From assembly GCA_964620325.1 (NCBI GenBank), contig CAZUIM010000001.1, forward strand, positions 110,118-174,117: a DNA stretch of 64,000 bases. The letters run 5' to 3'. Source of the stretch: CAZMYM01 sp964620325. Lineage in GTDB: Bacteria; Bipolaricaulota; Bipolaricaulia; UBA7950; UBA9294. The notes below the pieces were generated by a model. The model did not search any database, was not told the DNA's origin, and saw only the letters and a program-made list of their open reading frames with translations. Below, in pieces: positions 34,324 through 43,188 of this stretch (positions are counted from its first letter, which is position 1; every line of letters starts with the position of its first letter). Both the position numbers and the translations under genes were made by a program.

Positions 34324-35493
34324 ATGCGGGGGATTCGTAGACCGATCCTGGCGGCGGCGATCGCGAGTATTGTGTTGGTCGCGGCGTTGCTGTGTTGGTA
34401 CTTCCTTTCTCAGGGGTCCGGCTCGGCGCCGATCGTTCGGCATCAGGAGGCGAGCGTGCTCCTCGTCGGCCGAGAGACGACGGGAGAAGGCCGGCGGGCG
34501 CGCGAGCTCGCGGTGATGGCGGTTCCGGATGAAGGGAACGTCATCTTTCTCGTCATTCCGAGCGAGTTGATCGTCAAGCTCGAGGACGGAACCCTCGTCG
34601 AGATCGGGGCGGCGTACGCCGAACGGAGTGAGGCCGAGACGCGATCCGCCGTCGGTGCCCTTCTCGGGATCGAACTGGCCGGGACGATCGCCTGGGACGA
34701 GGCCGGATTGACCGGCCTGGTTGACGAGCTGGGCGGCGTTACGATGACGGTCCAGGAGCCCGTTGTCGATCGCCGATCGGGCATGGACGGCGAGATTGTT
34801 GTGGAGGTCGACGCCGGCGAGCGCACGCTCGATGGGAACGAGGCCCTCGCGTACCTCCGCGGATCGTCCGATCTCGCCCGGACGACGCGACAACAACGCT
34901 TCCTCGGCGCGCTGATCGAGACGGCCTTCGTAGGGGGCGGGACGCGGTCGCCTCGTGCGATCGCTGAAGCGATCGAGCCGTTCGTCGAAACGGAGCTTCC
35001 GGTTTCGACCCGGATTGACTTCTGCGCGGCGCTTTCCGAGGGCGATCCGGGGCAGTTGCAGGCACCGATCCTGCCGACGGAGATCGTTGCGCTCGACGGC
35101 GAGGACGAACTTCATCTGCGGGTGGTCGAAGCGGAGCGGATCGTGGCGAGACTCGTTCGGGGGTTGGAGCTCTTGACGCCGAGCGAAGTGAGCATCGCCG
35201 TCTTCAACGGGAACGGAGTCCGATTGATGGCGAGCCGAACGGCCGACTACTTGAGAGCCCGAGGGTTCGAGGTGACACGAATCGCGAACGCTGAATCGTT
35301 CGACTATCGGACGAGCTACATCGTCGTCCTCGGCGATGAGGCGAAGGCGTGGGTTCTGCGCGATGCCCTGCCGAGTTCGGTGAGCATCGTCTTCCCCGAG
35401 ATGTTCGAAGACCATTACAACGCCCTTTCGGGTCTGGTCCCGTTCGGAACGGACCTTCTGCTGATCATCGGAGCCGGGATGGAGATCGAATGA
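34324..35493 (+). CDS. LytR-CpsA-Psr (LCP) family protein with LytR_C domain
   Basis: LCP proteins attach glycopolymers to peptidoglycan outside the membrane. The 389-residue product has a short cytoplasmic start, one membrane helix (ILAAAIASIVLVAALLCWYF), an LCP domain (VLLVGRETTGEGRRARELAV, DELGGVTMTVQEP, LDGNEALAYLRGSSD with basic RTTRQQRF), and a C-terminal LytR_C module (VSIAVFNGNGVRLMASRTADYL). The ATG at 34324 follows GAGAGGGGG. Its stop overlaps the rsfS start as ATGA. LCP proteins outside Gram-positives are known; the polymer here is unknown. Confidence 0.88.
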   Translation: MRGIRRPILAAAIASIVLVAALLCWYFLSQGSGSAPIVRHQEASVLLVGRETTGEGRRARELAVMAVPDEGNVIFLVIPSELIVKLEDGTLVEIGAAYAERSEAETRSAVGALLGIELAGTIAWDEAGLTGLVDELGGVTMTVQEPVVDRRSGMDGEIVVEVDAGERTLDGNEALAYLRGSSDLARTTRQQRFLGALIETAFVGGGTRSPRAIAEAIEPFVETELPVSTRIDFCAALSEGDPGQLQAPILPTEIVALDGEDELHLRVVEAERIVARLVRGLELLTPSEVSIAVFNGNGVRLMASRTADYLRARGFEVTRIANAESFDYRTSYIVVLGDEAKAWVLRDALPSSVSIVFPEMFEDHYNALSGLVPFGTDLLLIIGAGMEIE

Positions 35494-35843
35494 GTGACGA
35501 GCGCACGCTGGTCCGTCAGGCGATCGAGCTTCTCGAGCAGCGCAAGGCGGAGAACATCGTCGTCGTCGATCTGAACGACGTCGCGATCCCGACGAGCTAC
35601 TTCCTGATCGCCGAGACCGACAATTCGGCCCACGCCAAGGCGCTCGTCAACGCGTTGCGCGAGGGACTTCCGATCAAGCCGAATCACAGCGAGGGATTCG
35701 TCGAGCGGCGGTGGATCGTCCTCGACTACGGCGACTTCGTTGTTCACATCTTCGAGAAGTCGGCCCGCGAGTTCTACGACATCGAATCGTTGTGGGCCGA
35801 TCACATCGTCGAGCCGACGGCCCTCACTGCCGGGACAGCCTAG
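35490..35843 (+). CDS. rsfS: Ribosomal silencing factor RsfS
   Basis: RsfS binds L14 and blocks subunit joining when nutrients are scarce. The 117-residue protein has the DUF143 features: AIELLEQRKAENIVVVDLND, TSYFLIAETDNSAHAKAL, RWIVLDYGDFVVHIF and REFYDIESLWAD. It begins at an ATG that overlaps the LCP stop by four bases, giving a standard lcp-rsfS couple. The C-terminus is slightly extended (PTALTAGTA). Complete. Confidence 0.95.
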   Translation: MSDERTLVRQAIELLEQRKAENIVVVDLNDVAIPTSYFLIAETDNSAHAKALVNALREGLPIKPNHSEGFVERRWIVLDYGDFVVHIFEKSAREFYDIESLWADHIVEPTALTAGTA

Positions 35844-35883
35844 CCTGTCCATCGACGGAAGCCTTCGACCGGTGGATGTCGGC

Positions 35884-38805
35884 TCAGTCCGAGTGTTTTG
35901 CGGGGCAGATCGGTGCGTACGGGCAGTATCGGCAGGCGTGGTAGACCGGCTCCCCCGGGAAGGCCCCGGCGCGAATCCCCGCGGCCGCTTCGGCGATCTC
36001 GCGGCGGACGCGGTCGAGACGTTTCTCCGTCGGGGACGCGGTGCCGACGATCGCCTTCGGCGTCAGGAACCGTAGCTCGAGTCTCGCCGGCGGGGAGCCG
36101 AAGAGGTGTTCGTAGGTGAGGGCGTAGATTCCGAGTTGTCGACTCTCCTTCGTTCGCCGATCGGCCTGCTCCTGCGTCTGCACGTCGGAGGTCTTGTAGT
36201 CGATGACTGTCCCGTCTCCGTCGACGACGTCGACGCGGTCGAAGAACCCGACCAGGCGGATGTCCCCATCGACGACCGAGAATCGCTTCTCAACGTGGGT
36301 CGGGATCCGTCCTTCGGCGATCTCGTACTGGCGGAACGCCGCCAGCGCCTCCAGCCCTTCCTCCACCCGCAGCTCCTCGTGATGTCGCGTGAGGAAGCCC
36401 TCCGCTCGCCAGTGCCGTCGGAAGACCTCGTGAAGATCCTTGAGCGGCGTGTCGCGGCCCGCGATCCGGTTCAGGTTGAACAGTCGAATTGCTTGATGGA
36501 CCGCGTTTCCGTAGACGACGGCATGGTGCTGGCGAATCGGAACCCGGAGAACGTGGATGTACCTGTACTTGAGCGGACAGGTCAGGTAGTCGTCGATCTG
36601 CCGATGACTGAGGTTCAGGATCGGATCGGCGATCGGAAACAGAGTCGCATCCGACGGCTCCCTCACTCCGGATTCGTCCTCGCCGGCGTGGCGAAGGATG
36701 GCGGCGAGCGGCGAGCGGCGCTCGGGGCTGAGATCGGACGGGTCGAGAGCGAGCGTCTCGGAGACGAACAGGCTCGGCTTCTTCGGCCGCTTCCCACCGT
36801 AGTCTTGGGCGCTTGTTAGGTAGACGTCGTCCTTCGCTCGGGTCAGACCGACGTAGAAGAGGCGTCGTTCCTCCTGTTCGTGGACGTCGTCGGCTTCGAC
36901 CAGATCCTTGACGAGGTCGTCCGGAAGTGGTATCGGGTCTCGCCGGTGGCGGGACGGGAACCGGCCGGAGACCAGGCCGACGAGGAAGACGATCGGGAAC
37001 TCGAGGCCCTTTGCCTGATGGATCGTCAGAACGTGAACGGCGTCCGCGTCCCACGTTGCGTCACCGACCGGCGGGTTGTCCCCTGCATCGATCAGCGCGT
37101 CGAGATAGTCGACGAACCATCGGACGCGATCGTACCGAGCAACCTCCGTGAAGCGCTCGATGATCGCGAACAGCTTGGCGAGGTTCTGGACCCGCTGGAC
37201 ATCGCGCGCATCCCCCGAATTCGAGAGACGTTCGATCGTTCCCGTGGTATTCGATAGGTATCCGTACAGGATCTCTCCGGTCGTCTCCTCGGTCGTCTGA
37301 GGGAAGCTCTCCGACAGGTGTTCGAGGAGGGCGGCGATCGAGGCCCGAGCCTCGTCGGAGAGCCCGAGTGCATCGGGACTCCGCTCGACCATCCGGAAGA
37401 CCTCGAGCAGGCTCTTGTTTCGCCGGCGGGCGAACCCGGTGGCGGTTGCCAGGTCCTCGCCCGGCATCTCGTAGAGCTCGGACCCTGCGAGGTAGTGCAA
37501 CGAGAGATCGTCGCGCGGATCGGCGAGAACGCGCAAGAAGGCGATCGCGGACCGGATCTCCTGTTGATCGTACAGCCCTCGGCTGCCGGAGAACCGCCAC
37601 GGGATCTTGAGAAGGTTCAGCGATCGGAGGAACGGGATCGCCTGAGCGTTGCTCCGAACGAGGACGGCGAAGTCGCCGTAGGGGCGATCCTCCTCACGGC
37701 GCCGGGCCGCGATCGTCTCGGCGACGAAGTCGCATTCTTCGGTGATCGTCTCGAAGTGGAACTGGTGTGGTGATGTCCCCTCGCCGGTCGACGAGCGGAG
37801 GCGCTTCGGGATTCCGGCACGGACCTCGAGGCGGTCGGGGTTGTTGTTTCGGATCAGCCGGTACGCGGCGTCGAGGATCGCCTGGGTCGAGCGGTAGTTC
37901 TCCTCCAGGACGACGAGTTCGGCGCCCGGGTAGGTCTCCTGGAAGTTGAGGATGTTGCTGATCGCCGCGCCGCGGAACTTGTAGATCGACTGGTCGTCGT
38001 CGCCACAGACCGTCAGGTTCCGATCTCGAGCGAGCAGCTTCAGCAGCTCGAACTGAGCGTAGTTCGTGTCCTGAAACTCGTCGACTAGGATGTACCGGAA
38101 CTGCTCCTGGTAGCGCGCGAGCACGTTCGGATGTTCCCGAAGGAGTCTCAGTGCGAGGGTGATCAGGTCGCCGAAGTCGACGCAGCCGTGTTCGAGGAGG
38201 AGCCGCTGGTAGGCGGCGTAGGTCTCGGCCAGTTCGCGTTGGTCGGCGACCGTCTCTGCGTGCGCTTCGGCCTGGTCGTCCGACGAGGTCTTCGCTTCGA
38301 GACGCTCGACGTAGGCCAGATACTCGTTGGGTGTGACGTCCTCGTCCTTGGCTCGGGAGAAGAGGGTGAGGATCGCGCCGAGGTTTCGGATCGGATTCCC
38401 GAGGGGACGGAACCGCTCGAGTGGAAGCTCGAATAGCTGGTCCTTCAGGAAGATCGCTTGTTCGGCTGGCGTCAGGATTCGGTAGTCGGGCGTCAGTCCG
38501 AGGAGGACTGCGTTCTCGCGGAGGATCCGATCGCAGAACGAGTGGAAGGTGCCGATCCGAGCTTCCACGTACCCGTAGGGGACGAGAAGGTCGACCCGTG
38601 CCTCCATTTCCGCCGCCGCCCTCTCAGTGAAGGTGAGAGCGAGGATCTCCGCCGGCAGCGTCCGTTTCTCGGCGATCAGCCACGCAATCCGCCGAGTGAT
38701 GACCCGCGTCTTGCCGGTGCCAACGCCGGCGACGATCAGGAGGGGGCCTTCGCCGAACGTGACCGCGGCGCGCTGCGCGGGATTGAGCCGTTCAAGGAGA
38801 TCCAT
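35884..38805 (-). CDS. UvrD/Rep-type helicase fused to an Fe-S PD-(D/E)XK nuclease domain
   Basis: A 973-residue SF1A helicase. It has a Q-motif (LNPAQRAAVTFGEGPLLIVA), Walker A GVGTGKTRVITRRIAW, Walker B ILVDEFQDTNYAQ, CGDDDQSIYKFRGA, ENYRSTQAIL and VHVLTIHQAKGLEFPIVF. A C-terminal ~240-residue RecB-type nuclease follows: LSHRQIDDYLTCPLKYRY, then GFFDRVDVVDGDGTVIDYKT (GxxDRVD...DYKT active site), and a final CRYCPYAPICP. One Cys in LTCP and three in the last motif form the AddB-like iron-sulfur staple. The whole suggests a single-subunit processing helicase-nuclease for strand breaks. No addA/recC-like partner is adjacent. A -10 lies nine bases before the ATG (leaderless). Confidence 0.93.
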   Translation of the reverse strand: MDLLERLNPAQRAAVTFGEGPLLIVAGVGTGKTRVITRRIAWLIAEKRTLPAEILALTFTERAAAEMEARVDLLVPYGYVEARIGTFHSFCDRILRENAVLLGLTPDYRILTPAEQAIFLKDQLFELPLERFRPLGNPIRNLGAILTLFSRAKDEDVTPNEYLAYVERLEAKTSSDDQAEAHAETVADQRELAETYAAYQRLLLEHGCVDFGDLITLALRLLREHPNVLARYQEQFRYILVDEFQDTNYAQFELLKLLARDRNLTVCGDDDQSIYKFRGAAISNILNFQETYPGAELVVLEENYRSTQAILDAAYRLIRNNNPDRLEVRAGIPKRLRSSTGEGTSPHQFHFETITEECDFVAETIAARRREEDRPYGDFAVLVRSNAQAIPFLRSLNLLKIPWRFSGSRGLYDQQEIRSAIAFLRVLADPRDDLSLHYLAGSELYEMPGEDLATATGFARRRNKSLLEVFRMVERSPDALGLSDEARASIAALLEHLSESFPQTTEETTGEILYGYLSNTTGTIERLSNSGDARDVQRVQNLAKLFAIIERFTEVARYDRVRWFVDYLDALIDAGDNPPVGDATWDADAVHVLTIHQAKGLEFPIVFLVGLVSGRFPSRHRRDPIPLPDDLVKDLVEADDVHEQEERRLFYVGLTRAKDDVYLTSAQDYGGKRPKKPSLFVSETLALDPSDLSPERRSPLAAILRHAGEDESGVREPSDATLFPIADPILNLSHRQIDDYLTCPLKYRYIHVLRVPIRQHHAVVYGNAVHQAIRLFNLNRIAGRDTPLKDLHEVFRRHWRAEGFLTRHHEELRVEEGLEALAAFRQYEIAEGRIPTHVEKRFSVVDGDIRLVGFFDRVDVVDGDGTVIDYKTSDVQTQEQADRRTKESRQLGIYALTYEHLFGSPPARLELRFLTPKAIVGTASPTEKRLDRVRREIAEAAAGIRAGAFPGEPVYHACRYCPYAPICPAKHSD

Positions 38806-38814
38806 CGTGAAAGG

Positions 38815-38844
38815 AGTATAGGTGGGGCTAGGAGGCGTTCACAA
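38815..38844 (-). promoter_or_regulatory. Promoter of the UvrD-nuclease gene (near-leaderless)
   Basis: On the minus strand: TTGTGA (38844-38839), 18-bp spacer, TATACT (38820-38815). The ATG at 38805 is nine bases further, so the leader is two or three bases and no Shine-Dalgarno exists. Confidence 0.55.
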
Positions 38845-38920
38845 CGAGCGAGGGTGTGGCACCACGATTGGAGCGAACGCGCGGCCGCGTAGGACGGGGC
38901 GCGCCTTCCCTCCAAACGAA

Positions 38921-38944
38921 GAGGGGAAGCTCACGCTTCCCCTC
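38921..38944 (-). terminator. Terminator after the HU gene
   Basis: A ten-base perfect stem, GAGGGGAAGC / GCTTCCCCTC, with a four-base loop lies 45 bases downstream of the HU stop. On the minus strand it is followed by a weak T-tract (TTCGTTT). It ends HU transcription before the divergent helicase promoter region. Confidence 0.65.
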
Positions 38945-38988
38945 GAATCACTCATTCTCTCTTGCTTGCGAGCTCGGCAGTCTCGCCG

Positions 38989-39270
38989 CTACTTCTTCTT
39001 GCTGACGATCTCCTTCAAGTTCTTCCCGGCCTTGAACGCGGGCACGGTCTTCGCCGGGGTCTTGATCCGCTGGCCGGTCTGTGGATTCATCCGCGTCGTC
39101 GCCTTCCGCTTCCGGGTCTCGAACTTTCCGAATCCGGTGATGATGACCGGCTCGCTCTTGGAGAGCGCCTTGGTGATCACGTTGACGACGCCGTCCAGCG
39201 CCGAGCGTGCGTCCTTCTTCGTCAGCCCCGTCTCCTTCGCCAGCTTCTCAACGAGCTCCGCCTTGTTCAC
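38989..39270 (-). CDS. hup: HU-family DNA-binding protein
   Basis: A 93-residue histone-like protein. It has MNKAELVEKLAKETGLTKKD at the start, GFGKFETRKRKATTRMNPQT (the beta-arm with RxNPxTG-like PQTGQRI) and VPAFKAGKNLKEIV, and ends in Lys. It binds and bends DNA as a dimer in the nucleoid. The start is GTG at 39270 with AAGGGGG upstream. A promoter (TTGGCA, 17 bp, TATACT) and a downstream terminator make it a stand-alone unit. Confidence 0.96.
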   Translation of the reverse strand: MNKAELVEKLAKETGLTKKDARSALDGVVNVITKALSKSEPVIITGFGKFETRKRKATTRMNPQTGQRIKTPAKTVPAFKAGKNLKEIVSKKK

Positions 39271-39306
39271 GTCGTACCCCCTTGGGTATTGAGAATTCTG
39301 GCGCCC

Positions 39307-39335
39307 AGTATAGCAACGTACGTGCGGATTGCCAA
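39307..39335 (-). promoter_or_regulatory. Promoter of the HU gene
   Basis: On the minus strand: TTGGCA (39335-39330), 17-bp spacer, TATACT (39312-39307), about 35 bases upstream of the GTG start. Close to consensus, as expected for an abundant protein. Confidence 0.65.
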
Positions 39336-39344
39336 GTCTCTAGT

Positions 39345-39537
39345 TCAGACGAGCCCTGTGTTTGAAGCGCCTCAGCGCGAAGTTCGAAGACGCGAATCGG
39401 CCTTCTCGCTCCATCGGGCAATGATGCGTTAGTGCCGTTTGGAACAGGATTGTAGATCTTCGAGATCGACTCGAAGACGGGACGGTCGCTCCCCAGTGCA
39501 GGGTGATCTTCGGCGGGTGGAAGACCTTTCCAGACAC
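39345..39537 (-). pseudogene. Possible frameshifted remnant between aminotransferase and HU genes
   Basis: On the minus strand, a GTG at 39537 opens SGKVFHPPKITLHWGATVPS. One frame over, the protein-like stretch continues as FESISKIYNPVPNGTNASL, then RRPIRVFELRAEALQTQ. Composition looks coding but no single frame spans it, so it may be a short decayed gene. It lies just downstream of the aminotransferase stop. I recognise no family; chance is a real alternative. Confidence 0.22.
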
Positions 39538-39545
39538 GCGCGCTT

Positions 39546-40859
39546 CTAGCCCAGCACCTGCTCGAAGGCCGCCTCGAGGATCGTGAGACCTTCGTCAATT
39601 TGCTCGTCGGTGATGACCAGTGAGACGAGAACCCGCAACACGTTTCCGTACAAACCGGCGGTCGGGAAGACGGCGCCGTTCCGGATCGCTGCGGCGGCGA
39701 TCTTGCCGGTCAGTTCTCGGGCCGGCTGCTTCGTCTGCCGATCTGAGACAAGCTCCATTGCGACCATCGCGCCGAGTCCTCGAACGTCTCCGATGACCTC
39801 GAACCGCTCGGCCAGGCGCTGGAATCCTGCGCGGACGCGACCGCCGACGGCCGTCGCGCGATCGAGGAGGCCCTGCTCGTCGACGGTCCGGATGACCTCG
39901 ATCGCCGCGCGGCAGGCGAGTGGGTTTCCGGCATACGTGCCGCCGATCGCACTCGCCATCGGCGCGTCCATGATCTTCGCCTTTCCGACAACCCCGGAGA
40001 GGGGAAGGCCGGAGCCGAGCGACTTCGCGGTGCATACGAGGTCGGGCTCTGCGCCGAAGTGCTCGAACGCGAAGAACCGGCCGGTGCGGCCGATCCCGGT
40101 TTGGATCTCGTCGAAGACCAAGACGAAGCCGTGTTCGTCGGCGAGTCGGCGGAGCGCCGGGAGGAACCAATCCGGCGGAACGATAAAGCCTCCTTCGCCG
40201 ATGATCGGTTCGACGACCATGGCCGCGACCTCCGTCGGATCGACGAGGGAGAGGAGGGCGCGCTCGAGCTCGACCTCGCTCAGGCGGGTTCGATACTCGT
40301 ACGGATACGGCAGCCGGTATACATCCGGGGCAAACGGCCCGAATCCCGCCTTGTACGGCCTCGCCTTGTGGGTCATCGTCATCGCGAGGAGAGTCCGCCC
40401 GTGGAACGCGTTCTCGAAGACCAAGACGGACTTTCGCTTGGTGTAGGCGCGGGCGATTTTCACCGCATTCTCGACCGCCTCGGCCCCGCTGTTGAAGAAG
40501 GCGGCGCGCTTCTCGCCGTCGATCGCTGTTCGCTCACAGAGAAGCTCGGCGAGGTCGACGAGTGGCTCGTACGGAACGGCGGTGAAGTCGGTGTGCAGAT
40601 AGGCGTCGAGTTGCTCCCTCAACGCCGCGATGACCCGCGCGCTCCGCTGCCCGACGGCGAGGCAGCCCCACCCGCCGGAGAAGTCGAGGAACCGATTCCC
40701 ATCGAGGTCTTCGAGGACCGCCCCTTCGCTTCGCTTGACGACGAACGGGGCGAAGGTTTCGAGGGGGGCGGCGACGTACTTCACCTTCCGGGCGAAGACG
40801 GCCGCGGATTTCGGGCCGGGTAGCTCGGTCTGGATGCGTGTGAAGCGACGTTCGATCAT
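39546..40859 (-). CDS. Class III aminotransferase (4-aminobutyrate/acetylornithine type)
   Basis: A PLP enzyme of 437 residues that moves an omega-amino group to a 2-oxoacid acceptor. Family marks: FLDFSGGWGCLAVGQRSARV, FFNSGAEAVENAVKIARAYT, FENAFHGRTLLAMTMT, VEPIIGEGGFIVPP, FDEIQTGIGRTGRFFAFEH, and CTAKSLGSGLPLSGVVG with the PLP-binding Lys, then GGTYAGNPLA. The pattern is closest to GabT or related 4-aminobutyrate/5-aminovalerate enzymes, but ornithine or putrescine specificity cannot be excluded. The ATG at 40859 has AAGGAGG upstream. No succinate-semialdehyde dehydrogenase is adjacent. Confidence 0.9.
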   Translation of the reverse strand: MIERRFTRIQTELPGPKSAAVFARKVKYVAAPLETFAPFVVKRSEGAVLEDLDGNRFLDFSGGWGCLAVGQRSARVIAALREQLDAYLHTDFTAVPYEPLVDLAELLCERTAIDGEKRAAFFNSGAEAVENAVKIARAYTKRKSVLVFENAFHGRTLLAMTMTHKARPYKAGFGPFAPDVYRLPYPYEYRTRLSEVELERALLSLVDPTEVAAMVVEPIIGEGGFIVPPDWFLPALRRLADEHGFVLVFDEIQTGIGRTGRFFAFEHFGAEPDLVCTAKSLGSGLPLSGVVGKAKIMDAPMASAIGGTYAGNPLACRAAIEVIRTVDEQGLLDRATAVGGRVRAGFQRLAERFEVIGDVRGLGAMVAMELVSDRQTKQPARELTGKIAAAAIRNGAVFPTAGLYGNVLRVLVSLVITDEQIDEGLTILEAAFEQVLG

Positions 40860-40926
40860 GACGCCTCCTTGCGAGGATTCGGCGGATGGTACCGGATGCG
40901 AAGAGAGCCTTTCAACGCCACGAATC

Positions 40927-41775
40927 CTATTCCACCGTGAAGATTCGCCCGGGAGGGACGAGAGTCACCTTGAAGTCGAGGCCTTCGTAGATGCCGCTTG
41001 CCTTCTCGATCTCACGGAGCTTCGACTTGTAGCGGCTCGAGATGTGAAAACAGATCAGCTCCTTCTTCACATGTGCGTCACGAGCGCACTCGATCGCCTC
41101 GCGCAGGGTCGCATGCTTGAACTCCTTCCGATCCTGCTCGTCGAGGAACGTCGTGTCGTGGCAGAGGACCTCGGTCTCCGCCACGTAGGCCGGTTTGATC
41201 CCGACCGAGTCTCCTCCGTAGGAGAAGAGCTTCTGATCGTAGGACTCGCTGACCGCGTCCTTTCCCTCGGAGCGGACGCGGGCGACGATCTCCTCTTCGG
41301 TCGCTCCGGCGAGCTCTCGCTTCAGACGATGGCGGGTCTCGACCACGTTGTAGCCGAGGGAGACTTCGTTGTGAACGTGCACCGTCGGGAACGCCTCGAT
41401 CGTCCGAGGCATCTGTCCGGCGAGGAGCTCAACCCGGTCGCCCGGCTCGAGCGGAACCCAGGTGAGGTCGTAGTTGAGCCGCCGGTTCGTCCGGGCCAGA
41501 AAGGCCATCATCTCGGAGATGAGGTAGTTGCCTTTCGGGTAGTAGATCGTCAGTTCCTTCTCGGTATCGCCGAGCGCGTTGTTCCGGATGTTGACCAGCC
41601 CGACGAGGCCGGCGATGTGATCGGCGTGCCCGTGCGAGAGGAAGACGCGGCGGATCGCGAAGGCCTTGTTTCCGAGGATCGTGCTCGCCCCTTCGCCGGC
41701 GTCGAAGAGGATCCTATCGGGGCTGTAATAGACCCAAGACGAGTAGAGGGCCTTCGAGTAGATCAGCAAGCGCAT
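40927..41775 (-). CDS. rnz: RNase Z-like metallo-beta-lactamase hydrolase
   Basis: RNase Z trims tRNA 3' trailers. The 282-residue protein shows the metal site LSHGHADHIAGLVGL (HxHxDH) near residue 47, LGYNVVETRHRLKRE in the substrate region, VLCHDTTFLDEQD and ELICFHISSRYK with the late His. No exosite-type arm is obvious between the domains, so it could be another tRNase Z-clade hydrolase. The ATG has GAGGAGG upstream. RNase Z would be needed here because the CAU tRNA at 24.4 kb lacks an encoded CCA and abuts an mRNA. Confidence 0.82.
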   Translation of the reverse strand: MRLLIYSKALYSSWVYYSPDRILFDAGEGASTILGNKAFAIRRVFLSHGHADHIAGLVGLVNIRNNALGDTEKELTIYYPKGNYLISEMMAFLARTNRRLNYDLTWVPLEPGDRVELLAGQMPRTIEAFPTVHVHNEVSLGYNVVETRHRLKRELAGATEEEIVARVRSEGKDAVSESYDQKLFSYGGDSVGIKPAYVAETEVLCHDTTFLDEQDRKEFKHATLREAIECARDAHVKKELICFHISSRYKSKLREIEKASGIYEGLDFKVTLVPPGRIFTVE

Positions 41776-41874
41776 GGTCCGGTTCCTCCTCGTTCAGGTG
41801 CGATCGGCCGGACATTATACCCGGGGGAGGGAAGAGGCGAAACGCGTTCAGGACTGGATAAGTTCGCGTTCGCA

Positions 41875-41903
41875 TTGTCCGAACCTCGATCCTGTCCTAG
41901 AAT
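41875..41903 (+). promoter_or_regulatory. Promoter of serS
   Basis: TTGTCC (41875-41880), 17-bp spacer, TAGAAT (41898-41903). The start of transcription near 41910 leaves a short leader with AAGGACGGGGAG just before the ATG at 41932. No T-box-like leader is present. Confidence 0.6.
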
Positions 41904-41931
41904 CCTCCCGCGAGGACGAAAGGACGGGGAG

Positions 41932-43188
41932 ATGCTCGACATCCGGAGACTCCGAGAGGACCGTGAGGCAATCGAAGCCAGCCTGCGGACGCGCGATGCT
42001 GCGATCGATCTGAGTGAATTGATAGAACTCGACGACCGCCGGCGGGCGACGATCGGCGAAGTCGAAGCACTGAAGGCGAAGAGGAACGAGGGATCGCAGG
42101 AGGTCGGACGGCGGAAGCGGGCGGGGGAGACCGCGGACGGCCTCCTCGCTGAGTTGGCCGAGATGTCCGAACAGATCTCGAAACTCGACACACGCCTCCG
42201 TGAGGAAACGACCCGGATCGAGGAGATTCTTCTCGGCCTTCCGAACGTCCCGCACGCATCGGTGCCGGCCGGCTCCAAGGAGAACGAGATCGTTCTTCGA
42301 GAAATCGGGCCGAAGCCTCGGACCGACGGCGTCATCCCGCACCTTCAACTCGGGGAGGACAGGGGCATCCTCGATTTCGCGCGCGGCGCAACGATCGCCG
42401 GGGCGAGGTTTCCGATGTACGTCGGGCTCGGAGCCCGACTGGAGATGGCCCTGCTCCAGTTCATGTTCTTCCGGCACGTGGAGAACGGCTACACGCCTGT
42501 CTGGCCGCCGTTCCTCGCCAACGCGGAGAGTTTCTACGTCTCGTCGCAGCTTCCGAAGTTCGCCGACGACGTCTATCGGATCGAGAAGGACGACCTGTAC
42601 CTGAATCCGACGGCGGAGAGCCTCCTGGTCAATCTGCATCGCGGGGAGACCCTCTCCGCCGAGGAGCTTCCCCGTCGCTACGTCGCCTACACACCCTGCT
42701 TCCGTCGTGAAGCGGGGAGCTACGGTGAGGAGGAGCGGGGGCTGATCCGCGTGCACCAGTTCAACAAGGTCGAGATGTTCCAGTTCACGGCGCCGGAGGC
42801 GTCGTACGCGGCGCTCGACGAGCTGATCGCTGACGCAGAAGGGGTCCTGCAGGCGCTCGGGCTGCACTACCGGGTCGTCGTCCTGACGGCCGAGGACATG
42901 GCGCAACAGGCGGCGAAGACGGTCGATCTCGAGGTCTTCCTGCCCGGTCAGGGGCGCTACTACGAGGTCTCCTCATGCTCGAACTGCGAGGATTTCCAGG
43001 CCCGACGGGGGAACATTCGGTACCGGCCGGAGCCGAAAGCGAAGCCGCTCTTCGTGCACACCCTGAATGGATCGGGGTTGGCCACATCGCGCCTGATGGT
43101 GGCGATCCTCGAAAACAATCAGGAGGCGGACGGTCGGATCCGGATTCCCGATGTCCTGCAACCGCTGGTGAAGGCGGAGTACGTATGA
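41932..43188 (+). CDS. serS: Seryl-tRNA synthetase
   Basis: It charges tRNA-Ser in the cytosol. The 418-residue protein has the N-terminal coiled-coil arm that grips the long variable arm of tRNA-Ser (about residues 27-105). The class II catalytic core follows: motif 2 PCFRREAGSYGEEERGLIR, then HQFNKVEMFQF, YYEVSSCSNCEDFQARR and motif 3 NGSGLATSRLMVAILENNQ. The ATG at 41932 follows GACGGGGAG; a much longer in-frame extension upstream is non-coding. Its stop overlaps the ABC ATPase start (ATGA), an unexpected coupling. Confidence 0.97.
   Translation: MLDIRRLREDREAIEASLRTRDAAIDLSELIELDDRRRATIGEVEALKAKRNEGSQEVGRRKRAGETADGLLAELAEMSEQISKLDTRLREETTRIEEILLGLPNVPHASVPAGSKENEIVLREIGPKPRTDGVIPHLQLGEDRGILDFARGATIAGARFPMYVGLGARLEMALLQFMFFRHVENGYTPVWPPFLANAESFYVSSQLPKFADDVYRIEKDDLYLNPTAESLLVNLHRGETLSAEELPRRYVAYTPCFRREAGSYGEEERGLIRVHQFNKVEMFQFTAPEASYAALDELIADAEGVLQALGLHYRVVVLTAEDMAQQAAKTVDLEVFLPGQGRYYEVSSCSNCEDFQARRGNIRYRPEPKAKPLFVHTLNGSGLATSRLMVAILENNQEADGRIRIPDVLQPLVKAEYV

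Noticed and set aside
40630..41931. An apparent 430-residue extension upstream of serS
   Set aside because: It lies antisense to the RNase Z-like and aminotransferase genes and contains the serS promoter; SerS has normal length from 41932.
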